This document shows positions 48,493 to 58,939 of a DNA stretch of 62,000 bases, piece after piece. The position numbers and the translations under genes are program-made. Each line of letters opens with the position of its first letter. Within the stretch, counting starts at the first letter, position 1. The stretch lies in the NCBI RefSeq assembly GCF_964340395.1, contig NC_135550.1, positions 5,663,101-5,725,100 of the forward strand, written 5' to 3'. Source of the stretch: Glandiceps talaboti. Taxonomy: Eukaryota; Hemichordata; Enteropneusta; Spengelidae. Under the pieces are notes generated by a model. That model saw only the letters and a list, made by a program, of their open reading frames with translations, was not told the DNA's origin and did not search any database.

Positions 48493-50015
48493 AACAACAA
48501 CAACAACAACAATAACAACAAATTCTGAACATGACTTTCTCGGCAAAATGGTACGTGTATCGAATAATGTACTTGAATTGACTATGTAATCATTCATATC
48601 TAAAATTTATTATAAAAAGTCTAAAAGGCGAGAGGCAAAGAAAATAGTTACTATTTAACTTATCTAGCCTAGCCACCAAATATATCACAATACTAATAAC
48701 ATAATGAAAATATGATGTAACTGATGCACAGTCTCGTTGGAATAAATGTCCATCACTATGAATTAGAAAATGTAGAAATGTTGGTAAAACATTCTGCTGA
48801 TCTAGCTAGACGAACTTTAGTTTGAAGTCCATCTACTTTCACTGTATCGGGGAACCTCCAATTATAACACCTGTATGAGCAGCAGAGTTGATGAACTGCT
48901 AGATACTGTACAAAACATTCAGTGTGTGTAGCTGTAGTTATTAATTCTGAATGGTCACCTAGGCTGAAGTAGTGCCAACTTCTCAACACACCTAAGTGGA
49001 AGTTAATGTGTTTTCAACTTATATTGTAACATTATTCTAGACCTGAAACAGTTGTGAATATTTAGAGACACTAAGTACACGTCAGTAAATTACAAAAGAA
49101 AAAAGAAATTATGAGTAGCTAGCTGTTTTATCTCACAAGATTGAATAATGAAGTAATTCTGATTACAATATCATGTTATAACGACACAGGATTGTGACGT
49201 CAGAGTGCTCTTATATGTTATCCAAGATGTGTTGCTACAAGAAAGAGAACTCTAATATTGTGAAAACGGATTCAACTTTATGACTGTAGATGACCTAACC
49301 CTCAACGTGACTAATATCATTTTTTCTTGTTACATTTCTAAGTATTACCTGACAGCTAACCGGTTTATGAATGCGTATTTTAACTGGGTATTACATCATC
49401 CGAACACAACTTTGTACTTTATCAACCCAGTATCCTTATATAGAGGCTGGGATGTGATTCAGGAATATTTCAATGGATCAATAATAAGGAATAGCCCTTC
49501 ATGTGGATTTGTTGGTAAGTTAAAAACATTTTTTTGGTAGTCTTTTTTATATTGAAAAAATCTACTTTACAGACTGTGTGTAGAGAACTTTTGATATACT
49601 GGTGTTGGTATAAAATTGACGGTTTAAAAAAAATAAAACTAAGACAAAATGTGTTACTGGACGCACAACCAAATCATCTAAGCTTAATGTAGACGCTTAA
49701 AGATGTTTCTAATAATTTACAGAACAGTTAATTGTACGATTTAATGATTTCTCTGCATCTTTCATAGGCGTTCAGTTGGCATTACGTTTATGTCAGGAGA
49801 TTCATGTCTATGGATTTACGCCACCGTCGAGATCACGTGATCACAACCAATGCCACTATTATGACAAAACATGTTCACTGCACAGATTGTATTCATGGCA
49901 TCCGGCCAATGGTGAGCGCCACCTATTGGTGATGATGAACAAGGGAAGCGAAATCGATTTGAAGCAGAAAGGCCGTGTTACTTTACAGGGGTTTTCTTCT
50001 TCAACTTGTCGTTGA
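23250..50015 (+). CDS. Sialyltransferase (GT29, ST8Sia-like), four exons
   Basis: Exons 23250-23766, 47086-47300, 49343-49514 and 49768-50015 join in phases 1, 0 and 1 to 1152 nt, giving 383 residues, the usual size of the family. A short cytosolic tail and one signal-anchor helix (about 9-28) predict a Golgi type II membrane enzyme. The stem has several N-glycosylation sites (NVS, NSS, NST, NIS). Sialylmotif L runs from C154 to about 190 (CALVGSS, then [20 protein letters not shown]). Motif S is [20 protein letters not shown] and YGF (about 295-318), motif III is HYYD (331-334), and the VS motif is H346 to E351. The family moves sialic acid from CMP-sialic acid to glycans. The VGN of motif L is VGS here, which may alter donor binding. 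Intron 1 is 23.3 kb. Confidence 0.9.
23905..24270. repeat. G-run repeat block in sialyltransferase intron 1
   Basis: Starts with GGGGAGAACCATTTGATT, close to the end of the Harbinger-like MITE at 16438. It is followed by several runs of 8-14 G at about 50-60-bp intervals (23927, 24148, 24168, 24204, 24240). A truncated or decayed MITE copy with G-quadruplex potential. Confidence 0.65.
24271..24419. other. Intron spacer
   Basis: Unique AT-rich stretch between repeats. Nothing recognised. Confidence 0.4.
24420..25130. mobile_element. MITE of the GGGAGCCTTCAGT family, 5' truncated
   Basis: Shares the core found at 15500-15950 and 56800-57270 (GACTTAATCCCACCGC-, CCAGAATCAGT-, GTGAATTTGTGTGAAA-like blocks) and ends TAATTACTGAAGGCTCCC followed by TAA. 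The left end is not recognisable. Confidence 0.75.
24916..24941. repeat. Interstitial telomeric repeat (CCCTAA)4
   Basis: Four perfect CCCTAA units plus CC inside the MITE copy at 24420-25130, at the place where the sister copies have ACGGTMCAATGG. Confidence 0.9.
25134..25287. mobile_element. Second, shorter MITE fragment
   Basis: Begins GGCTGGTGGCCAGAACTCCC, repeating the block at 15725 and 24710, and ends ATTACTGAAGCTTCCC. It abuts the previous copy, so it is probably a tandem or nested remnant. Confidence 0.6.
25288..27224. other. Sialyltransferase intron 1, unique part
   Basis: About 1.9 kb with no supported coding sequence. An A20-type run is near 25484-25505. No regulatory element could be named. 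Confidence 0.45.
27468..27533. repeat. Hairpin GAACATCGTTCGTTTAGG / CCTAAACGAACGTTC
   Basis: Imperfect inverted repeat around a C/T-rich loop. Conserved at about 33924-33986 and 38940-39003 in units 2 and 3. Confidence 0.75.
28389..28607 (+). CDS. Small acidic ORF with a PYMYEP motif, uncertain
   Basis: Open frame from ATG 28389 to stop 28605-28607. It encodes an acidic stretch ([17 protein letters not shown]) and then [13 protein letters not shown]-terminal acidic exons with a PYxFEP-like motif are known in transposon-associated invertebrate proteins, but the match here is weak. Present only in unit 1. It may be the first exon of a decayed mobile-element gene, or chance. Confidence 0.25.
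   Translation: MYFMTSQPERTSNMSDCITSDSDFSGITFYYLEVEIDNDNTTCSTSDDEEDVVVGDACIVPYMYEPLPQPQL
29944..30067 (+). CDS. Signal-anchor exon-like ORF, unit 1
   Basis: ATG followed by [20 protein letters not shown] and [11 protein letters not shown], then an Asn-rich NVNASD stretch and a possible donor GATG|GTATTT (phase 1). Basic residues, a hydrophobic helix and then polar sequence fit a type II membrane anchor. The first residues loosely resemble the host sialyltransferase start ([10 protein letters not shown]). The frame is open beyond the donor to 30183. The product is unknown. Copies are at 35783 and 41397. Confidence 0.4.
30278..30436 (+). mobile_element. tRNA-derived SINE-like sequence, unit 1
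   Basis: ATGGCCGAATGGTTGACTGA resembles a tRNA A box and TTTCGAGCCCCATC a B box. It is followed by GGCTAAGGTTCTTGGGCAAG and GTCAACCCAGCTGTATAATT, a SINE-type body. Confidence 0.6.
30437..31040. repeat. TGTCATTCCA minisatellite, unit 1
   Basis: A degenerate array following the SINE, built of about 30-bp pieces with TGTCATTCCA or TGTCATTCAA, in a higher-order period of about 150 bp (markers TTTTACAGTGCAGAGGGTG, GAATGTAGAAAAGG, TTATTTTATAGAGTG). Confidence 0.85.
32459..32646 (+). CDS. Second exon-like ORF, unit 1
   Basis: A pyrimidine run and CTAAAG precede it; entry in phase 1 gives [20 protein letters not shown], then [18 protein letters not shown], ending at a stop at 32644. The phase matches the donor at 30068, so the two could form a small two-exon secreted or membrane protein of about 103 residues. 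No family recognised. Confidence 0.35.
35783..35906 (+). CDS. Signal-anchor exon-like ORF, unit 2
   Basis: Same length (124 nt) and phase as the unit 1 copy: [20 protein letters not shown], then [18 protein letters not shown] and the possible donor GATG|GTATTG. The frame without splicing runs to 36136. Confidence 0.4.
36116..36279 (+). mobile_element. tRNA-derived SINE-like sequence, unit 2
   Basis: Same structure, with the best preserved A box (ATGGCCGAATGGTTAGACTG) and TTTCGAGCCCCAGCACC as B box. Confidence 0.6.
36280..36745. repeat. TGTCATTCCA minisatellite, unit 2
   Basis: Shorter version of the unit 1 array, same building blocks. Confidence 0.85.
37424..37611 (+). CDS. Second exon-like ORF, unit 2
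   Basis: Acceptor TTTTTTTCTATGAAG. The frame gives [20 protein letters not shown], then [20 protein letters not shown], stop at 37609. It keeps the same length and frame as the unit 1 copy, with mostly amino-acid-changing differences. Confidence 0.35.
39571..40925 (-). mobile_element. Minus-strand LINE fragment (reverse transcriptase)
   Basis: Minus-strand frames encode RT blocks [38 protein letters not shown] (40609-40920), then [19 protein letters not shown] and [20 protein letters not shown] (40361-40624), and a C-terminal piece (39841-40077). A frameshift separates the first two, and the YADD region is damaged. The low-coordinate end has an (ATT)n-type tail (TAATAATAATAATAATTTT), the 3' end of the element. 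Confidence 0.88.
40929..41035. repeat. (AC)n(AT)n microsatellite
   Basis: CA run 40929-40968 followed by AT to 41034, adjoining the 5' end of the minus-strand LINE. Units 1 and 2 have only short TA runs here. Confidence 0.95.
41397..41520 (+). CDS. Signal-anchor exon-like ORF, unit 3
   Basis: Same 124-nt structure: [20 protein letters not shown], then [18 protein letters not shown] and the GATG|GTATTT donor. The second exon-like ORF is missing in this unit, so this copy is probably orphaned. Confidence 0.35.
41721..41882 (+). mobile_element. tRNA-derived SINE-like sequence, unit 3
   Basis: Same SINE with a decayed A box (AATAGCCGAAAGGTTAGACT). It was duplicated with the unit rather than inserted separately. 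Confidence 0.55.
41883..42345. repeat. TGTCATTCCA minisatellite, unit 3
   Basis: Third version. An apparent 83-residue frame in it is internally repetitive and is not a gene. Confidence 0.85.
42718..43365 (+). mobile_element. CR1-like LINE 3' end
   Basis: The frame to 43162 encodes [56 protein letters not shown] and [11 protein letters not shown], the characteristic C-terminal part of CR1/L2-type LINE proteins. The 3' UTR ends GCGCTATACAAATG plus TATC/TTTA repeats, as in CR1-like tails. The 5' end is truncated, as expected for target-primed insertion. Confidence 0.9.
43771..44180. other. Intron spacer
   Basis: About 400 bp after the tandem units, with a G run at 44162-44171. No features recognised. 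Confidence 0.4.
44181..44701. repeat. About 240-bp tandem repeat, interrupted by a MITE
   Basis: Units start near AAGCCAATTTTTAGG at 44200, 44444 and 44662, sharing CACCAACATGTAA, TTAATAGCAT and CCCCTAGA blocks. The third unit is broken at 44701 and continues at 46487 (TAACTCCCAAGCTTTACAAG). Confidence 0.85.
45195..45275. repeat. (ATC)n microsatellite
   Basis: About 25 ATC/ATT triplets. They create a poly-Asp frame on the minus strand which is not a gene. Confidence 0.95.
45365..46203. mobile_element. Possible inverted-repeat element inside the MITE
   Basis: CCTTCCGTAAGGG (45365-45377) and its exact reverse complement CCCTTACGGAAGG (46191-46203) bound 839 bp. The left end carries the (TGTC)n/GAGCCAGCC-type repeat in reverse. 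No target duplication was seen. Confidence 0.55.
46625..46855. repeat. Interspersed repeat, inverted copy at 58500-58690
   Basis: ATATAGTAAAGTCACTGCTATG, GATGTGGTGATCTC and GTGTATTAATCCCTCATA reappear in reverse complement at 58520-58665. Confidence 0.75.
47086..47300 (+). CDS. Sialyltransferase exon 2 (second half of motif L)
   Basis: Acceptor ATATTTCAG at 47085, donor TACCAG|GTAAAT at 47301. Its first codon completes an Asp, so the join reads [18 protein letters not shown], which matches the family pattern of motif L across the splice. This is strong proof that it belongs to exon 1 despite the 23-kb gap. Confidence 0.92.
47301..47692. other. Sialyltransferase intron 2, left part
   Basis: Contains a 75-codon open frame at 47406-47633, rich in Arg, Lys and His, with no family match and no need in the gene model. 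Nothing else recognised. Confidence 0.4.
47693..47995. mobile_element. MITE fragment, GGGAGCCTTCAGT family
   Basis: Starts TAACGGAGCCTTCACTG and carries the shared core blocks (CCCAGAATAAATTA, GGACTTAATCCCACCGCTGC). The right end is missing. Confidence 0.75.
47996..49342. other. Sialyltransferase intron 2, right part
   Basis: Unique AT-rich sequence with the AAC/ATC microsatellite listed separately. No coding or RNA gene recognised. Confidence 0.4.
48425..48525. repeat. (AAC)n(ATC)n(AAC)n microsatellite
   Basis: Three triplet blocks in a row. The poly-Thr/poly-Ser and poly-Asp/poly-Val frames over it are artefacts. Confidence 0.95.
49343..49514 (+). CDS. Sialyltransferase exon 3
   Basis: Acceptor TTTCTAAG at 49342, donor TTTGTTG|GTAAGT at 49515. 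It encodes the helix region between motifs L and S ([20 protein letters not shown], then [15 protein letters not shown]) and the start of motif S (SPSCGFVG). Confidence 0.9.
49768..50015 (+). CDS. Sialyltransferase exon 4 (motifs S, III, VS)
   Basis: Acceptor CTTTCATAG at 49767, stop TGA at 50013-50015. It encodes [49 protein letters not shown] and a C-terminal end STCR. The spacing of motif III to VS (HYYD to H-x4-E, about 12 residues) is in the family range. Confidence 0.92.
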
Positions 50016-50218
50016 TGTCTCAATGTCAGATATATCATTGTGCTATGACGTTGATACATGTACAGTACAACAAGTTTGACATTAAAACCAACGGATGAGG
50101 GGTGAGGGTGAGGGGGCTGAAAAAGTGAGATCAAGACCCTGACCCACAAATCATAATCCGCCACTTTACCCCCGATATTAGTCACTAGACGTCATCAAAA
50201 ATATTGTCGGAGGATGAT

Positions 50219-50224
50219 AATAAA
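50219..50224 (+). terminator. AATAAA polyadenylation signal of the sialyltransferase gene
   Basis: First AATAAA after the stop, 204 bp downstream. Confidence 0.5.
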
Positions 50225-50607
50225 ACTCAATGGTTCAAATATATGGTTTCAAGATCAAAGATAAAAGCTATAAATTTTCATTAAGAGGCAAGGACAATAG
50301 TTCAGTGAGAATAAAAACTATTATTTTTTTAGGCCTCAGCCACCCCCATCCCCTCCACACCTTTAGCTAACAATTTAAAATTGTTTCAGACAGCGCAATC
50401 AATTCTCGGCATTCTACCTGAAATATAACATTACTACCGAGGCGCATCATAAGAATAACAAAAATGTCAATTTCTTGACATCCATTAGTATAAACGCATG
50501 TAAGAATAAGTCGACCTTCTTGTTGTATTTTGACCATCGAGCGTGAGGTAAATGCTATTGCAGGTTTTCGGAATTTCAAAGCAGTATGTAATACTATGAA
50601 TACAAAG

Positions 50608-52005
<1,398 letters not shown>

Positions 52006-52640
52006 CAAATTCTCTAGCATCATTGCACGCAGATGTGATCTCACAGCCAATCACAACGATGTAATGTGAAGCTTTTATAGAACATTGTATCATAGGTCTC
52101 ACCATAGGAGTTCCCCCCACCAAAAAAGGAAAGAAAGAAAAGAATTGTTTCTGGTCAGTGTGCATCTTTTTTCCATGTGGTCCAGCCAATGCAGTCTGCA
52201 GACCCAAGAGAAGACACAAAAATAAATCTCCCTACATTAATTTCTACTTCAGTGAAGACAAATGCAGAACTAATCATGAACAATTTAAGATTTTTAAAAG
52301 AAAAATTTACATCGTCGCACCACTTTAGACAACATGTTCTGGTCAGAAACAATGCTTTTCTTTTTCTTTTTGGGCCTAAAGATCTAATTACCAGAAATAT
52401 GCAAATAACTTATGAAAACTAAACTCTACATCAATCATATTTTTGGGACAGATGCACTTTGGTATTGCAAATGTATGTACAAAGTTATATTGAATTTGAA
52501 GCGTGCATTCATATATATAGATATAGCCTAATTAAGAAAAAACAAACGTTTATCAAAACCTAATCAGTTCTTGCCATTACCATTCAGAACATGTGTACCA
52601 AATTTCGTTTGAGTGGAGCCAGCCGTGTTTGAGAAAAGTT

Positions 52641-52780
<140 letters not shown>

Positions 52781-53189
52781 TTTTCATCCCCAACACAAAA
52801 CCTTCCTTATGGAAGGCAAACGTGTACCTACCTATAGCATCGTAGGTCGATGGATATGCATTGTTAAGAAATTTGCATTTTCAGCCCACTTCAAACTTGG
52901 AGCAGCACTTTTGGAATCTGAGAGAAAAGATGATGCTCCATCACATATGAAGAAGGCCGAGGACTACTACTGCAATGTTGATGAAAAAGACAGTGACATC
53001 CACCTCTGCAAATGTGAGTTGTCATATATATTAGTTTGTTTCATTTCTAACAAATTTCATGAAATGAATGTCTCAACTTTTTGAGTAGACAAATTACGTT
53101 ACAAATGCACAGCACATAATGTTTCTTATAATCTTATATTCCAATGTCACATCAGCCAACTCTCCAATATTCTAGCTACTGTCTTATGT

Positions 53190-53565
53190 GTGAAGTCTTC
53201 TTTTACTAAACTTTTATTAGAATACAGTAACAATTAAAATCACGAAACGTGGAATAAAACATCATCTGACTCGACAACAACCTTACCAACACTTAGTTTG
53301 CTACATCTTATAATCTGGCTCAATAACAAACCTTACCAATAGTTTTGTATTTTATCGTCTGGCCGAACAACAATCTTGCCAACAGTGCTACCTTTTATAG
53401 TCTGTGGCTCAACATACATGTAAATCACACCAGCAGAGATAGTTGTCACGGAAGATGATAATATGCAGCAATGTCATACTATTTCTGTTGAGCCAGACTA
53501 TAAATTGTAACAATGTTGGTATGACTTTTGGTGAGCCAGACGACAAATTGTAGCGGTGTTATAAG
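53190..53565. repeat. Degenerate inverted/tandem repeat present in full only in copy 2
   Basis: The left part has several degenerate units of about 55-60 bp (ATCTGGCTCAATAACAAACC, CGTCTGGCCGAACAACAATC, GTCTGTGGCTCAACATAC). The right part is the reverse complement (GTTGAGCCAGACTATAAATT, GGTGAGCCAGACGACAAATT). Copy 1 keeps only the last right-arm unit (12635-12665). Confidence 0.8.
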
Positions 53566-55518
53566 AGGTTTGTCGCGCCAGGCGACGCTGTTTCAGGTTT
53601 CGTGATTTTAAGTGTATTTACATTTTCAAGTATATTTTCTCATGGTACGGGAGCGTTCATATCGCTATGAAGACACATTGTCTGGTTTACCAACTCCTCC
53701 TGATGAAGAAACTAAAATATTCATTCAGGACAAACTGGAAAGGTGTCTAATCTTGTAAAGGAACTACTATAAGAGTTGTGGCAAGGAAGATGGTCTCTTC
53801 ACTGCAATAGGTATTGTTAATCGACAACAAGTAGACCTTTTCTGAAAGTATAGAATATGTACATTATTTTGAAAAATGGAAAGATTAAAAAGAGTACTAG
53901 TAAAATCGAACTAACATTTTATCTGACGTGGCATGGCACCTTAACTAACAGTTAAGACTAATTGTTGAAAATATTTCTGTGTTTAGAAACGGCATTGGAG
54001 AATTTCTTATTTCGGATTTAGAAACTGAGAGTTAGTAATCGTTTTATCCAATAAGTATATTGTCATAATATAGAAATATCGAGTTATGACAAATAAATGC
54101 AACATTTTAACCAGAATAGCATGTCAATGCTTCCAATGTCTGGGAGAAGAATTTGCAGATTGAATACAATTTCCGTTACATGTCCTGTAATTCATTCTCC
54201 AGCCTTATAATTGCTTACACTCCCAGAGTACATTTGGCATTCTATCTGTTAGATTATCATGTTGATTCTGCACATCTCATTCTCTGGCGTTTGTTGACTA
54301 AGAGAGAATCAGGTCTTTGTATATGTTTTTTGTCTACACAGCAATGCGTGAATTAGGAGTTTTCTATCTCCAAATGAAGCAAAACAACTTTGACGAGATT
54401 GAAAAACTCCTTGCAGACTCCTTAGAGATAAAGAAAAGAGTGTTAAAGTCTGAGAAATACAGTGATCTTGACCACATAGGTATTGCTGTGGGTAAGTATT
54501 GAAACAGCCTGTTGACAGTCATTTCGATGAGAATGGCACATCTTTGTGGCCATGGATGTCATTGCCACTTTTTCCCCATTGGAGCTAAGCAACTGTACTG
54601 CTTTCAAATTGTTACTTTATTAGAAGTATGAAAATAATGCACCTTCTATTTCAATCAGGAAATAATAATCTATCGCAGGTTACTTTACAATTTTTCGCGA
54701 ATTTCTGCAGAAACGTAATCTTGGCGCATGGTCAATTACTGACCATGTAAATGATAACTGCTTACTGTCGCTGTCTTTCCATCGGGTGAAATAACTGAAT
54801 ATTTCCTTGTGTGGCCAAAGATTTGATTCATCGAAGATTTGGTAAAAAAAGGTATTGTACTGAGAGTCCAGATTTAGCTGTATGCAATCGCTAGTAACTG
54901 GCATTTTGCCATTTGCCCATTAACTAACTGCACCTAGATGGTTAAAATTTGGATAGATGGAAAAATACAATGAAAAACAGTTTAACAATGTGAAATGTCA
55001 AATGTGACAAATCACCATAGTCGTTTCATAATGACGACTACTGACAGCAAAGCGATGGAACGATGTATTATTTTCTTAACGTCAAATGGTACTTTGTTTA
55101 GATTAGAAATCCAGCACAACCCTTCTTTCCCGATTAGGAATGACTGACTTGGGTAGATTTTACCTGCTAAAGAAAGACGAAATGCACTACCAATATGCGA
55201 AGGAGCTGCTGTTGGATGGATTGAGGATTAAAGAGAGTGTTCTACCAGATTTTGCAAATAATGGTAGTTGGAAACTAGGTGAAGTATACAATTTTCATCG
55301 ATCATCATATAAAATGTACTTTTAATGAATCCTATTCAAAACCTTCACTTTGTATGTCCATTGAAATTTATGGTCAATATTGACAGATTTAAAATATATT
55401 TAACGGGTACATTGAAGCAGTCATGACTTTGAAAAAATTAAGAAGAAAACGTTTGCATCCTGGGCAGCTACTACCGGGGTATTAGAATAGTGCATTTCTG
55501 TATGATTATGTGTACATG

Positions 55519-55926
55519 TGTTGCGAGTCATAGAGTTGAACTGTATAAGTATGGATAGTTCTAACGTTGCACTCTAGCACTCACACTCTCATACTCTCGT
55601 ACGGGATCGTTCAGGTCCAAGTCGGGAATTAGTCACGACTGAGAAGAGATTTCGGCTTGCCAGAATCACCTACCCGAGTCCTTCTGGATGTTTAATTCTC
55701 AATACAATGGAATTTACACAACAACTAAAAATAGAAAATCACACAATAAGATCATGCCATCATAAAAGTTATTATATACTTTTCATTAAACCAACCATGT
55801 GAATTTCAGTTACATCATGTTTGCCCAGATTCGTCATCGCCAGTCTACTTCTGATCTATGGCCTACAATGCCGAAATGTAGAATTTATTTCCATAATTCA
55901 GAAATACGATATTTTGGATCGTAACA
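55519..55926. mobile_element. Probable solo LTR (408 bp) with CATG duplication
   Basis: CATG at 55515-55518 and 55927-55930 flanks a segment starting TGTTGCGAG and ending TCGTAACA, i.e. TG...CA ends with short inverted repeats. Copy 1 has the empty site GTACATGCACAACA at 14617-14630. A 4-bp duplication and a few hundred bp length fit a solo LTR of a Ty3/gypsy-like element; a small MITE is the alternative. No coding. Confidence 0.8.
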
Positions 55927-56721
55927 CATGCACAACATGCATAATTATATATTCGATAAAATAATACACGTCATATTTTCTATTCCACTAGATAGTCATA
56001 ATGTTTATTCAGATGATTCTTTATTCCGTAGGTGTGTACTACTTGACTAGGTTGTATATGCAGTTGGGAGAAGCAAACGAAATGCAAGTCTATGGAGAAA
56101 AGCTGGACCGTGCTTCGAATGGATCATCATTTGAGAAATTGTTCACAGAGCAAGACCAATTCATTGGTAATGATCCCTATATTGCAATTATTCTCAAGAG
56201 TCAATTCACAGTCTACAGAAGTAGTTGCTGTTAATTGAACCTTACTAGTAATGTTGATTACTGCATTTTCTCATGTTTTGTCCTGATTTTATTGGACAAG
56301 TAAAGATCTCTGAATGCAATATTGGTGACTTGCAATATGTTTTGGCTGCATCATATTGTCAGGAGCCCTTTTCATGAAAATATAACAGACCAAGTGACAT
56401 AATTTAATAAAGCTAAAATTCAACTGTTTATTCACAATTTTGCTTTTTCTTCTTTCTGTTGTCTAGCGTACCCATCAGATCCTTTATATTGGATGTAGCA
56501 AATACGCTAGAACAGTGGGCTGCTGGATGGTAGTTTATGTACATATGACGTCCGAAAACTACGACATGCTGTGTAGCATCCAGTGGATGTTAGTCAAATG
56601 GCATGGGTTGTCACGCAAGCTGATTGCTCGTTTGAGTTTTACCGTGGTTTATCATTTCCTATTTGAGCACAGGCTGATAAGAATACTTTGCATTCTTGGT
56701 AGATTACTTATATTTTCGTTA

Positions 56722-57457
56722 GGGACCCTCCAGTAAATTACACCGGAAGGGGAGAGCTGGGGGAAATTCAGCAAGGTCACGTTGTGTAAAAAATAACTCC
56801 CCATTCCGTTTGTTCAAAATGGCCCTCTCTTAATTGCCCTTCTCTAAACATTACCCCCCCCCCCCCCATTGAAATATTTTCAAAATGTTGGGTTAAAATG
56901 CTGTCAGACGTGAAGAGGGACACAGTACCCAGAATCAATATTGGGAAGGACCCAATCCCACCGCTGCCGACACATTGACTCTTCCATTGCTACCACTATA
57001 AAACGTGGATTTGTGTGAAAGCACAGCTTTTTTCCCGTGTCTGGATCATATTAGTATGGTTGAAGGCCAGAACTCCCAAAGACTAAATGAATGCACTACC
57101 GACATTGTTGGGACTAAGGTTAACATTCCTGCTCAATCACCAAAATCTTCCTACACTGTTCCCCCTCTACTCCTGTGAAACCCACTCCTTTTCCACATCA
57201 TAACTAACGATTGATTCACTATATGTTTGTCAGCATCAACTTTACTCGTATGTGTTTTGATATTACGGTCCAATGGTGACAGTGGTGGAATCTGGTACCT
57301 GCTGTGAAATGTGACACCTGTAGTAGCAGCGAGTAAAAGTAAGATGCAACCCTCCCCTAACTCCATAAATTTAAATATGGCCCGCCCATGAGAACCAATT
57401 TGTAAAACGTGGCCACTCCCTACCCCCCCCCCCCCCGTGTAATTTCTGAAGGCGCCC
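56722..57457. mobile_element. MITE with TTA duplication (uninterrupted copy)
   Basis: TTA at 56719-56721 and 57458-57460. Ends GGGACCCTCCAGTAAATTAC and GTAATTTCTGAAGGCGCCC. It is the orthologous position of the nested element at 15448, so the insertion is older than the duplication. Confidence 0.87.
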
Positions 57458-58095
57458 TTATTGTGACGGGTAGAATTGAGTATAATAAAACTTCCCTCCC
57501 GTGTGACGATTGAGCCATATACGGGGCAGTTGTTAAAATGACCTGATCTTTGTGAGTATCTCTCTCAGTATGTGAATTAGCGGAAAAGTGACCGTTATAA
57601 AAGTATGATATATTTTAGTAGGTCCTAGGTTTAAGGACAGATGTAAAAGTGACATGCCAGTGTGAAATTTGCTCTGGGCTTTGAGTGGACCATTACTCTC
57701 AATGTATCAACAAAACTGAAAGTTCAATATCATATTGCGATGCACTGTATTTGACCAGAGTTGAACATGTCTTTTACTGAGTTGATTGAAGTAGTGACTC
57801 TGTCATTAATCATTTGTACCTTTCTAGTATCCAAACTTATTTCAAACCATTTCACCTAATTTAGCTATGGTCAGAAGCTGTCTGGTTTATTCATGATGTT
57901 TGTTAGCCCAAATTCGACTGGCCAATTTTAACGGACGAAGGCTGACGTGGAATATAGGGATGATACGAATTTCGTGTGTGTGTGTGTATGTGTCTAGCCA
58001 TGTATTCAATAAACACAACCCCCCCCCCCACCAGAAATTTGAACAAAAGTAACACCATAGAGGGTATATAGGCATCGAAATGGTGACAGATAGGC

Positions 58096-58690
58096 AGGGG
58101 GCGGTGGATTGGGAGGTGTCACCCTTAGAGGGGGTCATGCTGTATTCAAAATTGTGGGTGGGGGGGTCATTGTGTTTTGGATTGTGATGGAAGAAAAAAA
58201 TCCTTTTTCTACAATGGCATATAGCCTTGTCTGCATGAAATGTGGTACATGTAAATATTTGTTCTTCTCCATGTTTCTTACATGAATTCTTTAATATTAC
58301 TTATTAGTTAAAGCATGACTATAAATATACATATACATGTATTACCTAGCTATCACATTAGTTACAGAATATGTCATGTAAATGCTTGGCTGTTTCACAA
58401 TTAGTGCTTCACTTGTATTGCACTTTGGGGCAAAAGTGGAAGGTTTCGTAATGGTAATCTTCATAGATAGTTCATAAAAGAAGTTAATCTAAAATGTTCC
58501 CTACTCATCACTATGAACTTGTCAGAAGGGATTAATACACTTTCTATTTTGGACACTACATGTTATTGACACTACAAATCACCACATCTTATCAGATTCC
58601 AGTTTCTATCATACACTAAGTATGACCACCTAACGTTCGCTAACATACCGGTGACTTTACTATACATGCAATATTAATGCCACTATACCA
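58096..58690. other. Mixed repeat relics
   Basis: 58150-58500 matches the interior of the 16438 MITE (TGTATTACCTAGCTATCACA, GGCTGTTTCACAATTAGTGC). 58500-58690 is the inverted copy of 46625-46855. The terminal repeats of the MITE are missing here. Confidence 0.7.
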
Positions 58691-58939
58691 ATGTGACGGG
58701 GACATTTTATGTGACATAGGAAACTCATTTAAAACTTACATTTACGTTAGCTATTCGAAGCTTGGAAATATTACCTCAAAGGCTATGAATAACCTAATAG
58801 AAGCAAAAACCCGCAGATCTGCCAGGAGGAAAACCCCCAAGGACTCCAGCACCCCAAGAGGTCACTCATACATTCAACCAACAATCAGGTGCACCAACAA
58901 CCTTTTTACTATGGGGGCCCGTTCTGGTCACAATTATGT

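Larger units (their letters stand above)
52885..56234 (+). pseudogene. Partial copy of the NLR-like gene (five TPR exons)
   Basis: Exons 52885-53013, 53631-53810, 54342-54491, 55138-55278 and 56032-56234 match exons 5-9 of the gene at 2671-14963, with splice sites and phases kept. The first is nine bases shorter, in frame. The second has a TAA at 53756-53758 where the parent has TCA. The last gains one serine codon and ends SSCC instead of IRLIEPY. There is no promoter, start exon or ATPase region. Several changes alter amino acids (Q to K, S to G, A to D, L to W). A pseudogene, although the exons could still be spliced into a neighbour's transcript. Confidence 0.85.
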
